Assembly (NCBI RefSeq): GCF_014705605.1
Contig: NZ_JACXIZ010000021.1
Location: 62,001 to 126,000 of the forward strand
DNA from: Paenibacillus sabuli
Lineage (GTDB): Bacteria > Bacillota > Bacilli > Paenibacillales > Paenibacillaceae
DNA: 64,000 bases
Direction: 5' to 3'
The notes under the pieces were generated by a model. It ran no database searches, had not been told where the DNA came from, and worked only from the letters and a program-made list of their open reading frames with translations. The stretch's first letter is position 1; each line of letters opens with the position of its first letter. The position numbers and the translations under genes are program-made. This document shows, piece by piece, positions 36,811 through 46,900 of the stretch.

Positions 36811-36905
36811 TTGCCTCGCCTCCTTCTATTCAGTACATTGTGTACACATCCTATCACGTTTGCCGATGCGATGCCAAGCTGTCGCAGGCCGGAACGAAAG
36901 CACAC

Positions 36906-36931
36906 AAAAACGCCCTTGCGCGAAGGGCGTT
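36906..36931 (-). terminator. Terminator of the GGDEF gene
   Basis: ACGCCCTT (36910-36917) and AAGGGCGT (36923-36930) form an 8-bp stem. Five T residues follow on the minus strand (36910-36906). Confidence 0.85.
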
Positions 36932-36946
36932 GCACAGTTGCTGCGG

Positions 36947-38980
36947 CTAGCCGACAAACACCCGGTTGCGGCCGTTGTTTTTGGCCTCGTAGAGGGCCAT
37001 ATCCGCTCGATAAAACAAGCTTTCGACGCTGATCTTGTCGTCCTCGAAGGTCCATTCCGAGACCCCGCAAGAGCTCGTCACCGTCGGAGAGGTCTGCGCC
37101 TCCACCTGGGAGCGAATGCGCTCGGCGATCCGGTAGCCCTGATCGGTCCGGACCCGGGGCAGATAGACGGCCAGCTCCTCGCCTCCCCAGCGCGCGGCGA
37201 TGTCCGTCTCCCGGATGCAGGCCCGCACGATACGGCCGACCTGGATCAGAATTTCGTCGCCCACCTGATGGCCGTACGTGTCGTTGATGCGCTTGAAATG
37301 ATCGATATCGACCAGGATCAACGAGCCGCTGGGATCGGAGCGCTGCTTTTCCTGAATCCGTTCGTTCAGGTAGTGGCGAGCATGCAGCCCGGTCAAGTTG
37401 TCCGTGATGACCATGCGGCGCACCTCGGCATGCAGGGAAGCATTTGTGATAGCCAGGCCTACATGCGTGGAGAGCACCTGGAGCAGCTTGTAGTTGTCGT
37501 ACGAAAAAAAATTCGCGCTGCGATGGGACACGAGAATGACGCCGACGACATCGCTGTTGACGACAATCGGCGATGCAATCAACGAGCGCGAGCCCGTCAG
37601 CTGCATCAGCTTGGAGGGGACCGTGTTTTTCTCCGCATAATCCGATACGATCAGCGGCTCCCTCGTCTGATACACCGTTCCGCAGAAGCCGTAATCCTTG
37701 GGGAACAGATCGCTGTCCAGTCCCGGATGGTTGGCGCTCATCACGACGAATTGCTCGGTCTTTTTGTCGAACTGCAGCAGGCAGCAATAATCGGCTTCAA
37801 AAATTTGCAGCAGATCCGTGGTAGCCAGCTTGAAAATTTCGCTCAGCCGCAGCGACTGATTGAGCCGCTTGGTCAATTCGTTGATCAATTGCAGCTCGCT
37901 AATGAGCAGGTTGGACTGCTCATACAGCTTGGCATTCTCGAATGCCGAGCCGGCGGTGTTGGCCAGCATCTGGAATTCCGGAAGCCATGCCCGCTCCCAA
38001 AGGGGCGTCTCGCATACCAGGCGAATGACGCCGTAGACCGCCTGCTTGCCCGTCATCGGAACCGCCACATGGGTCTGGCCGTCTGCGGCTTCGGTGACCG
38101 CGCGCCCTTCCACGAAGGCTCTGGCGCAGAGATCGTTCGCCCCATGCTTGAAAACAAGCGGCTTCACGCGCGCATCGGCATTGGCATGATCCTGGGAGAG
38201 CAATAGATCGACATGCGCATCGGGGTACAACGTCTCCAGCGTAATGACAAGCTCACGCAGCACGGACGTCACATTGATCTGATCGTGCAGCCGCTTCGTC
38301 GAATCGAACAGCGCCGCTTCCCGTTCCGTCGCCCGTTCGGCGTGGCTCTGGCGTGCCAGCAAGCGCTGAAGCAGCGCCTCCGTGTACCGCTGGTCAAAGC
38401 GAGAGCGGAAATGCAGCGCTGCTGCCGTCATCAGATCCGACGAAGGCGGCGCCTCGCCTCGCGCGGCGATCGCCAGGATGCACAGCATCGCGGCGCCATC
38501 AGCCGCATAGATTGGTCGTGCCGCTGCAACCAGCCCGGGCCCCTCCTCCATGGGCAAGTGTGCGGCCGTATACTGGCCCGAGGCGGCAGCCTCGCCGAGC
38601 GACTTGGCGAGCAGCTCCCGCAGCCGCGCGCCGATCACCGGGTCGGCGCACAGTTCCCCCTGCTGCAGGGCGATCGCCTGCCCGTCAGCGTCCCCCAGCA
38701 TGCAGATGCCGCGGCTGACCATTTCCAGCTGCGCCGCTTCTGCCGCCCACGCGACCAAGCTAGCTTCCAGCAACTCCTCCAACGGGGGCGCTTCAACCTC
38801 GCCGAGCCATTTGCGAATCATCGGATTCGCAGTCGAGCCTTTCCCTGACGAATCGCTTGTCATGTCTGGCCAACAGGTGTCTTGAGCGCGGATTTCTTCA
38901 GCCATACGCAGCACCCAGTCCTTCTCGCGGCTTTCTCCGGTCACATCGGTGACCGACGCGTGGATTAATATAGCCATCAT
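36947..38980 (-). CDS. Diguanylate cyclase with two GAF domains
   Basis: 677 residues. An undefined N-terminal region (1-200) is followed by two GAF domains (about 225-350 and 375-510) and a GGDEF domain from residue 525. The active-site signature is GGEEL (599-603). RETD at 590-593, five residues before it, is an intact inhibitory I-site. It should make cyclic di-GMP from GTP under control of ligands bound by the GAF domains. No membrane segment is seen. The ATG at 38980 has a poor ribosome site; GTG 38914 or ATG 38905 after AGAAGGA are alternatives. Confidence 0.87.
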   Translation of the reverse strand: MMAILIHASVTDVTGESREKDWVLRMAEEIRAQDTCWPDMTSDSSGKGSTANPMIRKWLGEVEAPPLEELLEASLVAWAAEAAQLEMVSRGICMLGDADGQAIALQQGELCADPVIGARLRELLAKSLGEAAASGQYTAAHLPMEEGPGLVAAARPIYAADGAAMLCILAIAARGEAPPSSDLMTAAALHFRSRFDQRYTEALLQRLLARQSHAERATEREAALFDSTKRLHDQINVTSVLRELVITLETLYPDAHVDLLLSQDHANADARVKPLVFKHGANDLCARAFVEGRAVTEAADGQTHVAVPMTGKQAVYGVIRLVCETPLWERAWLPEFQMLANTAGSAFENAKLYEQSNLLISELQLINELTKRLNQSLRLSEIFKLATTDLLQIFEADYCCLLQFDKKTEQFVVMSANHPGLDSDLFPKDYGFCGTVYQTREPLIVSDYAEKNTVPSKLMQLTGSRSLIASPIVVNSDVVGVILVSHRSANFFSYDNYKLLQVLSTHVGLAITNASLHAEVRRMVITDNLTGLHARHYLNERIQEKQRSDPSGSLILVDIDHFKRINDTYGHQVGDEILIQVGRIVRACIRETDIAARWGGEELAVYLPRVRTDQGYRIAERIRSQVEAQTSPTVTSSCGVSEWTFEDDKISVESLFYRADMALYEAKNNGRNRVFVG

Positions 38981-39084
38981 ACTTCATTTTCATGAAGAAT
39001 GCACTAGTTTCTGTATGCAAGACAGGACTTTGGAGCCATAAAATTTTGTGAAGACTCCCTCTTGACTCACCTGCTTACTGACAC

Positions 39085-39114
39085 TTGACTTTCTCCCCCA
39101 ATTTCCTTTAATAT
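39085..39114 (+). promoter_or_regulatory. Promoter of rpsD
   Basis: TTGACT (39085-39090) and TAATAT (39109-39114) with an 18-bp spacer. Confidence 0.65.
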
Positions 39115-39294
39115 TAGATGTTGAATAAAGGGCTTACGGTTTTGTGTCACCCTCATGGCTGCGCTCACCGACAGACCAGCGGCTGAAGTGTCTGACGGAC
39201 GTCCACCGGATTCGGGAGACGATCGAGCAATGCCGGCGAAACAGGAGAACCCCTTACTCAAACATTCCATTTGATGAAGGAGTTTTGACTACGC
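39115..39294 (+). promoter_or_regulatory. Long rpsD leader, candidate S4 autoregulatory site
   Basis: About 170 nt separate the promoter from the rpsD start without a gene. In bacilli this leader folds into a structure bound by S4 to stop its own translation. I see several short complementary segments (for example GTGTC/GACAC-like and CCGGATTCGG) but cannot confirm the conserved fold. AAGGAG lies 12 nt before the ATG, rather far. Confidence 0.5.
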
Positions 39295-39894
39295 ATGGCA
39301 CGTTATACAGGACCCAAGTTTAAATTGAGCCGTCGTCTGGGCATCTCGCTGGGCGGCAACGGCAAAGAGCTGAAGCGCCCGTTCCCTCCAGGTCAACACG
39401 GCCCGGGACAACGCAAAAAACTGAGCGGCTACGGCATTCAGCTGCAAGAAAAGCAAAAGCTGCGTCACATGTACGGCTTGAACGAAAAGCAGTTCCGCAA
39501 CCTGTTCGACAAAGCTACCAAGCTGAAAGGGATTGCCGGCGAGAACTTCATGTTCCTGCTGGAAAGCCGTCTGGACAACCTCGTCTATCGTCTGGGTCTG
39601 TCCAACTCCCGTGCAGGCGCGCGCCAATTGGTTGCGCATGGTCACGTGACGGTCAACGGCAAAAAAGTGGACATCCCGTCTTACATGGTCAGCTTGGGCG
39701 ACATCATCGGCCTGCGCGAGCGCAGCCGTTCGCTGAAAGCGATCAAGGAAGCGCTGGAAGGTCGTCATCATATCCCGAACTACCTGGAGTTCAACGATAC
39801 GGCAATGGAAGGCAAGTACATCCGTTTGCCGGAACGCGCCGAGCTGTCCCAGGACATCGACGAAAAGCAAATCGTCGAATTTTACAGCCGCTAA
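39295..39894 (+). CDS. rpsD: 30S ribosomal protein S4
   Basis: 199 residues: [20 protein letters not shown] at the start and an S4 RNA-binding fold ([31 protein letters not shown]) in the middle. The N-terminus lacks zinc-binding cysteines, so it is the C-minus form. It binds 16S rRNA early in 30S assembly. The coding sequence uses few rare codons, as expected for high expression. Single gene with its own promoter and terminator. Confidence 0.97.
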   Translation: MARYTGPKFKLSRRLGISLGGNGKELKRPFPPGQHGPGQRKKLSGYGIQLQEKQKLRHMYGLNEKQFRNLFDKATKLKGIAGENFMFLLESRLDNLVYRLGLSNSRAGARQLVAHGHVTVNGKKVDIPSYMVSLGDIIGLRERSRSLKAIKEALEGRHHIPNYLEFNDTAMEGKYIRLPERAELSQDIDEKQIVEFYSR

Positions 39895-39904
39895 GGCTGC
39901 CAAA

Positions 39905-39933
39905 AACCGTCGCATTCTGCGGCGGTTTTTTTT
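39905..39933 (+). terminator. Terminator of rpsD
   Basis: AACCGTCGCA and TGCGGCGGTT form a 10-bp stem (one G-U pair) around TTC, followed by eight T residues. Confidence 0.93.
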
Positions 39934-39937
39934 CGCC

Positions 39938-39969
39938 AAGCCCCGCTTTCAATAAGGAAAGCGGGGCTT
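39938..39969. repeat. Perfect 13-bp hairpin downstream of rpsD
   Basis: AAGCCCCGCTTTC and its exact complement surround AATAAG. It directly follows the rpsD terminator and precedes the octamer repeat. It could be a second terminator, possibly for the flotillin operon arriving from the other strand. Confidence 0.7.
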
Positions 39970-39977
39970 CGAATGGG

Positions 39978-40009
39978 TTGGTGTCTTGGTGTCTTGGTGT
40001 CTTGGTGTC
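39978..40009. repeat. Octamer tandem repeat TTGGTGTC x4
   Basis: Four exact copies of TTGGTGTC followed by degenerate TGGTGTT/TGGTATC. Non-coding, in the gap between rpsD and floT. Confidence 0.9.
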
Positions 40010-40042
40010 TGGTGTTTGGTATCTGTCTCTGCTGGCCTTTCG

Positions 40043-41578
40043 TTATTCGGGTAGGGAATCTTTCGTCTGGACCGCCGTCGCCTCGCCCGCTTCGGCCTGG
40101 ACCGGCAGCCGCTCGCTGTCGCGCCCCGGCGCGCTTTTACTCGTCAGGTTCCGGACCAGATTGTCGAGATCGATGCCCGACACATCCTTGAGCATTTGCG
40201 GCGCAGTCGCCATCAGCGAGGTGACGTAGTTGCTCACCCGTGCCGCGCCTTCGCCGCTGCCCGTGTCCACCACCGTCAGCTTGTCGATCTGCTGCAGCGG
40301 CTCCGCGACCTTGCCGGCCAGCTCAGGCAGCATTTTGACGATGATGTCCAGCACCGCCGCCTCGCCGAACTTGCTGAACGCTTCGGCCAGCTTCTCCTTG
40401 GCCTCTGCCTCGGCCAGACCGCGCAGTCGGATGACCTCGGCGTCCGCCGTACCCTTCGCGCGCTCGGCATCGGCCGCGGCCAGACCGTCGAGCCGCTTTT
40501 GCTCCGCCATCGCTTTGGCTTCCGCTTCGATCTTGTACTGCAGCGCGTCCGCCTCGCGATAGCGTTTGGCCTTGTCGGCCTCGGCCGCCTGCTCGACCGC
40601 ATATCGGTCGGCGTCGGCTTTTTTCTTGACCTCGGCGTCGTATTGCTTCTCCCGCCGCAGGATTTCCTTCGCTTCCAGATCGATCTCGCGCTCCTTGCGC
40701 ACCAGCTCGACCTTCATTTGCTCCTCGACCGCGCTTTGCTTGGCACGCGCCTCTTGGATGGAATACGCCTGATCGGCGTCCGCCTTGGCCGTATCCTGAT
40801 CGCGCTTGAAGGCCGCGATTTTCAGCTCTTTCTCCTTGGAGGCTTCGGCGATATTCGTATCCCGCAGCAGCTCGGCTTTCTGGCCTTCTTCTTCGGCCCG
40901 GGCCTTCTGAATCCGCGAATCCCGGATCGCCTCGGCCTCGGCAATTTCGGCGTCTCGCTTGACTACGGCGATCCGCGGCTTACCGAGCGCGTCCAGATAA
41001 CCGTTCGTATCGCGCAGATCCTTGATTGTGAAGGAGACGATTTGCAGGCCCATCTTCTTGAGATCCTTGGCCGCCACGCCCTGCACCTCCTGCGCGAAGC
41101 GGTCGCGGTTGCGATACACCTCTTCGACCGTCATCGAGCCGAGGATCGCCCGCAGGTGCCCTTCGAGCACCTCCTGCGCCTCGGACTTGAGGGCCTCGGT
41201 CGGCTTGCCCATGAATTGCTCCGCCGCTGTCGATACGTCCTCGATCGAGCCGCCGATCTTGATGATCGCCACCCCGTCGGCCATGACCGGCACCCCTTGC
41301 TCGGTGTACACTTCAGGCGTCGACACATCCAGCTTGTGCGAGAGCAGGGACAGGAATTCAGACTTTTGGAACACCGGCAGGATAAACGCGCCGCCGCCCC
41401 GTACGATTTTGATCCGCCGTCCGCTCTCGTCCACCAGCGTATTGCGCTTGCCCAGGAACGAACCGGTCACAACCATCGCCTCGTCCGGACTCACGGTCTT
41501 GAAGCGCGCCCAAAAGGCCAAGCCAAGCACGACGAATACGCCCACCACTATAGCGGGTACGACTAAATATTCAGGCAT
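40043..41578 (-). CDS. floT: Flotillin-like protein FloT
   Basis: 511 residues. One N-terminal membrane segment (VVPAIVVGVFVVLGLAF), an SPFH/PHB domain to about residue 200, and a long Ala/Glu-rich coiled coil (about 200-420) form the flotillin layout. It scaffolds ordered membrane domains. AGGAGAG lies before ATG 41578; codons upstream in the frame overlap the partner gene. It follows the NfeD gene by 28 nt, as yuaF-yuaG in B. subtilis. Confidence 0.92.
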   Translation of the reverse strand: MPEYLVVPAIVVGVFVVLGLAFWARFKTVSPDEAMVVTGSFLGKRNTLVDESGRRIKIVRGGGAFILPVFQKSEFLSLLSHKLDVSTPEVYTEQGVPVMADGVAIIKIGGSIEDVSTAAEQFMGKPTEALKSEAQEVLEGHLRAILGSMTVEEVYRNRDRFAQEVQGVAAKDLKKMGLQIVSFTIKDLRDTNGYLDALGKPRIAVVKRDAEIAEAEAIRDSRIQKARAEEEGQKAELLRDTNIAEASKEKELKIAAFKRDQDTAKADADQAYSIQEARAKQSAVEEQMKVELVRKEREIDLEAKEILRREKQYDAEVKKKADADRYAVEQAAEADKAKRYREADALQYKIEAEAKAMAEQKRLDGLAAADAERAKGTADAEVIRLRGLAEAEAKEKLAEAFSKFGEAAVLDIIVKMLPELAGKVAEPLQQIDKLTVVDTGSGEGAARVSNYVTSLMATAPQMLKDVSGIDLDNLVRNLTSKSAPGRDSERLPVQAEAGEATAVQTKDSLPE

Positions 41579-41606
41579 TCCATCTCTCCTCTCATGACTA
41601 CGGCTC

Positions 41607-42140
41607 CTAACCTTCCAGGTCCAGTCTGGATACGAAGAGCGTGTCGTCCTTGACCTCGACGACCACGACGCGGGCGCCGGCTTCGATCGTCTGCCCGTTG
41701 AAGCTGGCTGCAATCTGATTCGTTACGCCCGCTCCCCCAACGCGCAGCAGCACTTCGCCGTAGCCCGTTGCGGGAATCGGCACGAGCACCTCGGCGATTT
41801 TGCCGCCCATCTCCGTCATGGAGTAGCCCGTCGAATTCTCGCTGTCCTTCATCGGCTTGACGTACATGAAGTACACGCCGATGCCGATCAGCACCGCGCC
41901 GAGCACGGCAATGACGAGGATCGCCGGAATCGCCAGCTCCGTGTAGCGCGTCAGCAGCACGCCCGCGCCGCCGAATGCGGTGACGCCGCCGACAAGCGTC
42001 ATCGGCTGCAGCCACGGCGAGTCCGCCGACAAAAAATCGAGCGCGCCGTCGAGCGCGGTGCCGAGCAGATCGCCGAAGATGACGGTAACGATGGCGTACA
42101 GGACACCTCCGAGCAAACAGGACCAGAATAACACTTCCAC
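41607..42140 (-). CDS. yuaF: NfeD-like membrane protein YuaF
   Basis: 177 residues. Three membrane segments (about 3-25, 45-65 and 70-95) and a C-terminal OB-fold (IAASFNGQTIEAGARVVVVE) define the short NfeD type without the protease. It works with FloT at membrane microdomains. I choose GTG 42140 (MEVLFWSCLLGGVLYA, similar to YuaF starts) after GAGAGGGG; ATG 42167 is an alternative. Confidence 0.87.
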   Translation of the reverse strand: MEVLFWSCLLGGVLYAIVTVIFGDLLGTALDGALDFLSADSPWLQPMTLVGGVTAFGGAGVLLTRYTELAIPAILVIAVLGAVLIGIGVYFMYVKPMKDSENSTGYSMTEMGGKIAEVLVPIPATGYGEVLLRVGGAGVTNQIAASFNGQTIEAGARVVVVEVKDDTLFVSRLDLEG

Positions 42141-42244
42141 CGCAACGCCCGCCCCTCTCCATACCACCCAGGATTTGAAAGCCGATATCCGTTATTTAAT
42201 ACGTGACATCCATGCGTAAAGTTTCACAAGATCGCCATATTTCT

Positions 42245-43507
42245 TCAAGCGCCGCCCAGCTTGATCTTTGCGAACTTTCGCTTGCCGACCTGCACAATAT
42301 CGCCGTCCTTCGGCGCGATTTCAGCATTGGGGTCGGTCAGCTTCTCCTCGTTGAGCCGCACGGCGCCTTGCTGAATGCTGCGCCGCGCCTCGCTGCCGGA
42401 GCCTTGCAGCCCGAGGGCGACCAGCAGCCGGCCCAGACGAATCCGGCCCTCCTCCAGCTCTTCGCTGGCGAGCACGGCCTCGGCGATCTCATCCGGCAGC
42501 GCGCGCTGCTGAAACACCGTGACGAAGGTCGTCTCCGCCGCCTGCGCCGCTTCTTCCCCGTGGTACATACGGACGAAGGTTCGGGCCAGTCGCATTTTGG
42601 CATCGCGGGGATGGACGCTGCCCTCCGCCAGCCCGCGCGTCAGCTCATCGAGCTCCGCTTGGCCGATATCTGTAGCCAGCTCATAGTATTTGGTCATCAA
42701 TTCGTCGGGGATGGACATCGCCTTGCCGTAGATCTCGCCCGGCGCTTCATCAATGCCGATGTAATTGCCGAGGCTCTTGCTCATCTTCATCGCCCCGTCG
42801 AGGCCCTCGATGAGCGGGGTCATGATCGTCGCCTGCGTGCGTTTGCCGTATTCCTTTTGCAAGGTGCGGCCCATCAGCAGATTGAACTTCTGGTCGGTCC
42901 CGCCGAGCTCGACGTCGCTCTCCAGCGCTACCGAGTCATAGCCCTGCATGAGCGGATAAAAAAATTCGTGAATGCTGATCGCCTGCCCGGATTGGTAACG
43001 CTTGGTGAAGTCGTCCCGCTCCAGCATCCGCGCCACCGTCACCTTCGCCGAGAGGCCAACAACCTCGGCGAAGGTCATCGGGCCGAGCCACTCGGAATTA
43101 AAATAAATGGTCGTGCGGTCGGGATCGAGAATTTTAAAAATTTGCTGCCGGTACGTCTCGGCGTTGCGCTTCACATCCTCCTCCGTCAGCTGCTTGCGGG
43201 TCTCCGACTTGCCGGTCGGGTCGCCGATCCGGCCGGTAAAGTCGCCGATAATCAGCTGCACCTCATGGCCCAGTTCCTGGAACTGACGCAGCTTGTGCAG
43301 CACGACCGTATGGCCGATGTGGATATCCGGCGCGGACGGATCGAGCCCCAGCTTGATCTTGAGCGGCTGGCCGCTCGCGACCGCGCCGGCTACCTTTTCC
43401 TGCAGCTCGTCTTCCGGCACGATCTCCACCACGCCGCGGCGAATAACCTTCAGTTGACGTTCGACCTCCTGCTTTTGCTCGCTTGTCAGTTGCTCCCACT
43501 TGCTCAT
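42245..43507 (-). CDS. tyrS: Tyrosyl-tRNA synthetase (TyrZ-type)
   Basis: 420 residues. The HIGH motif is in PDIHIGHTVV, the KMSKS loop in AMKMSKSLGN, and an S4-like RNA-binding domain ends the protein (IQQGAVRLNEEKLTD). It charges tRNA-Tyr. The layout fits the TyrZ branch more than the TyrS branch. ATG 43507 follows GGAGATGAG. It is controlled by a T-box leader with a terminator immediately upstream. Confidence 0.93.
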   Translation of the reverse strand: MSKWEQLTSEQKQEVERQLKVIRRGVVEIVPEDELQEKVAGAVASGQPLKIKLGLDPSAPDIHIGHTVVLHKLRQFQELGHEVQLIIGDFTGRIGDPTGKSETRKQLTEEDVKRNAETYRQQIFKILDPDRTTIYFNSEWLGPMTFAEVVGLSAKVTVARMLERDDFTKRYQSGQAISIHEFFYPLMQGYDSVALESDVELGGTDQKFNLLMGRTLQKEYGKRTQATIMTPLIEGLDGAMKMSKSLGNYIGIDEAPGEIYGKAMSIPDELMTKYYELATDIGQAELDELTRGLAEGSVHPRDAKMRLARTFVRMYHGEEAAQAAETTFVTVFQQRALPDEIAEAVLASEELEEGRIRLGRLLVALGLQGSGSEARRSIQQGAVRLNEEKLTDPNAEIAPKDGDIVQVGKRKFAKIKLGGA

Positions 43508-43542
43508 GTGCTCATCTCCATTTTCCATTGGTTTTCAACAAA

Positions 43543-43820
43543 AAAATCCTTCGCGTCCCAAGGGACGAGAAGGATTTGCTCGCGGTACCACCCTCGTTAG
43601 CATGCGCCCTTGGTCAGATCGGGCACACGCTCACTCGAGTACGCTAACGGGTACGAACCGTAGACGGCCTACCGGCTGCGGGGCAGCGTTCGACCGTTAA
43701 GCTCAAGGCGGTAATTCGACTGCTGCGGCGCGTACCGGTTCGCACCCTCCACCGGTTCTCTGCAACGCGTGTTCGCAGGTCTACTGAAGCCTGTCACAGC
43801 TTGTAACCTTATTAATATGA
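43543..43820 (-). promoter_or_regulatory. T-box leader of tyrS
   Basis: On the minus strand the leader contains AGGGTGGTACCGCG (43594-43581), the T-box that pairs with the uncharged tRNA acceptor end. Next is a terminator hairpin (43577-43544, stem AAATCC-TTC to GAAGGATTT) with seven T residues. The upstream stem I region includes a UAC triplet (gaaTTACCgcc segment) that could be the tyrosine specifier. Low charged tRNA-Tyr should let transcription read into tyrS. Confidence 0.9.
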
Positions 43821-43822
43821 AA

Positions 43823-43851
43823 TTTATATCATAGCGACCTGACGATGTCAA
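43823..43851 (-). promoter_or_regulatory. Promoter of the tyrS T-box transcript
   Basis: TTGACA (43851-43846) and TATAAA (43828-43823) with an exact 17-bp spacer on the minus strand. Confidence 0.88.
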
Positions 43852-43907
43852 TGTCGGCGCTGCATTAAAATCGCTTCGATTTTGTGCGTTGATCTGACAG
43901 GTTGTGC

Positions 43908-43913
43908 TATAAT
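43908..43913 (+). promoter_or_regulatory. Extended -10 promoter of the PBP gene
   Basis: TGCTATAAT gives a consensus -10 with the TG extension. No good -35 is seen 17 bp upstream. Confidence 0.55.
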
Positions 43914-43947
43914 AATGGGGGATTTTGCAGAGGAGGCCTACATAGTA

Positions 43948-46900
43948 ATGGAAGAAAAAAAACCACGCACGAGCGCCCGCAGCGGCTGGCGCACCTTCGG
44001 GCTCGTCGTGTATACAACGATAAAGTGGATCATCATCTTTATCCTCATCTTCGGCCTGTTCGGCGGAGGCGCCGTCACCGGCTACGTCGCTTCCCTCGTC
44101 AAGGACGACCCGGTGCGGCCGCGCACCGTGATCGAGTCCGAAATCAACGAAAACGCGCTGACCGGCTTCGTCTATTTCAATAACGGCGAGCTGGTCGGCC
44201 AGCTGCGGACCGAGGAGGACCGGCGCCTGGCCGAGCCCGACGAAATTCCGCAGCAGGTCATCGACGCGCTGCTTTCCGTCGAGGACAGCAATTTTTTCGA
44301 GCACAAAGGCGTCGATATCAACGGCTTTGGGCGAGCCGTCAAGCAAAAGCTGCTGAACGAGGCAAATCAGACCGGCGGCAGCACGCTGACGCAGCAGTTG
44401 GCGCGCCGCGTCTTTTTGAGTCTGGACGTGACCGATGCCCGCAAATTCAAGGAAATCTTTCTTTCGTTCCGCATGGAGCGGTATTTGACCAAGCCCGAAA
44501 TTCTTACCGCTTACTTGAACAAAATGCCGTTTGGCAACGGCTCCAACGGCTATCAGGTGTTCGGCATCAAAGCCGCCGCCGAGGGCATATTTGACATCAC
44601 AGATCTAAGCCAGCTCAATATCGCCCAATCCGCCTACTTGGCCGGTCTTCCGCAATTGCCGTCCTTGTATTCGGCCTACAACGGCCGCGGCGAAATGAAC
44701 GAACGCAACATTGAGCGCGCCATCGAGCGACAGCGCTTCGTCTTGAGCCGGATGCTCTTTACCGAGCGCATCTCGCAGCAGCAGTACGATGAGGCGGTTG
44801 CCTTTGACATTCGCGGCGCGCTGGCCGAGTCCGAGGAAAAAGCCTACTCCACTTATCCCTACCTGATGCTGGAGGCGGAGCGCCAGGCATCGGAGGTGCT
44901 TCTTCAGCAGGAGAAGCCGAATATGACGCTCGAGCAGCTGCGGCGCGACGAGAATTACGGCACCATGCTGGAGGAGGCGCGGCAAAAGCTGCTGCGCGGC
45001 GGCTATCATGTGCACACGACGATCGATCCGCAAATCTACCAGGTCATGCAGCAAATTGCCGCCAACCCGGACAATTTTTCTCCCGACAATCCGGAAAAAG
45101 GGATGGAGCAAACCGCGGCGATGCTGATCGATCACAAAACCGGCGCCATTCTCGGCATGATCGAAGGACGGGATTTTTATCACGAGCAGATGAACTATGC
45201 CACGCAGATGACGCGTCAACCGGGCTCGGCGATGAAGCCAATCGCCGCATATCTGCCGGCCATCGATGCGGGGCTTGTGCAGCCGGCTTCCATCATAGAC
45301 GACGCGCCGATCGTGCTGCGCGACTATTCCAAGGGCTACCATATCCCGAAAAACTACTCGTCCGGATACGACGGACTGGTAACGGCGCGCGAGGCGCTCA
45401 ATCGCTCGCTCAATCTGCCGGCGCTGAAAATCTTCCTGAACGACGTCACGATCGAAAAGGCGTGGGAGTTCGTGCGCAAGCTCGGCGTAACGACGCTGCA
45501 GCCGCAGGACGACGCAGCTCAGACGGGCGTCATCGGCGGCCTGAGCATAGGCGTCACGGTCGAGGAGCTGACCAATGCGTACGGCGCGATCGCCAATCAC
45601 GGCGTCTTCAACGATGCGTTCATGGTCAGCAAGATCGTGGACGCCGACGGGAACGAGGTGTACGCGCACAAGGCCGTGCCCGAACGGGTCGTGAGCGAGC
45701 AATCGGCGTTCCTGATGACCGATATGCTGCGCACGGTCGTGTCCCAGTCGGGATCGACCGGGCACTCGCTTACCGGCTTGTTCAACAAATATGGCGAGAT
45801 TCCAATTGCCGGAAAAACCGGCACGACCCAAAATTACGGCGACGTCTGGTTCATGGGCTATACGCCCGACGTGACGCTCGGCGTCTGGGTCGGATACGAA
45901 AAGCAAAAAAATTCACTCACCGGCGAAGGACGCAGCCGGGCGCGCTTGCTCTGGGCCGAGATTCTGAATCAGGTAACCGACGCAAGAAGCGAGTTGTTCA
46001 AGTCGGAAGCCTTCGAGCAGCCGGACGGCATCGTTAAAGCGACGGTCTCAAGCGTCAGCGGCAAAAGGCCAACCGATCTGACACGACAGCGCGGCCTGCT
46101 GGTGACGGACTGGTTCAACGAGGCCTACGTGCCGACCGAAGCGGACGATGCGCTGGTCCAAGCCGCCTATATCACGTACAACGGGGTTAACTATATACCG
46201 CATGACACAACGCCCGAGGACTTCGTGCAGCGCAAGATTGTCATCAAGCGCAAGGAGCCGCTGGATGCGTTGATGGATCAGATTCAGGAGGCGCTCAAAG
46301 TGATGCCGGCCAGCGACCGCCGGCCGCTCGGCAGCTACATGCCGCGCGATGCCGGGGACGAGGCGCCGTCCAAGACGGACCCGCGCACCGACGACGGCGC
46401 AACGCCCGCGCCGCCGGCCAATGTGCGGCTAGCCGCGCCTGAAGGCGGCACCGTCAGCATTACCTTCAACGCGAGCCCGGAATCCGACGTGGTCGGTTAC
46501 CGCCTGTATCGCTCGATCAACGGCGCCGGTTACAGCAAAATCGGCGATTCGATCAGTGCGGGAAGTGCGACGAGCTTCTCTACCAGCATTGCCGGCAACA
46601 GCTACCGCTACTATGTCACTGCGGTCGACGTCGCCGGGCGCGAGTCTGCGCCGAGCCGCGTCGCCGAGCTCGGTCAGCCCTCCAACGAGCCGCAACAGCC
46701 GGAGAATGGCGGCGGAACGACGGAGGATCCGAACGACGAGGACGGGAATTCCAACGAGCCGAACGACCCCGGTGCTCCGAATGGGGGCAACGGCGCAGGC
46801 AACGACGGCGGCTCGGATGGGGAAGATACGGACAGTGGAAACGAGGCCGAGGATAACACGCCGGGCGCTGTCACTGCTCCCGGGCCGATCACCGCTCGCA

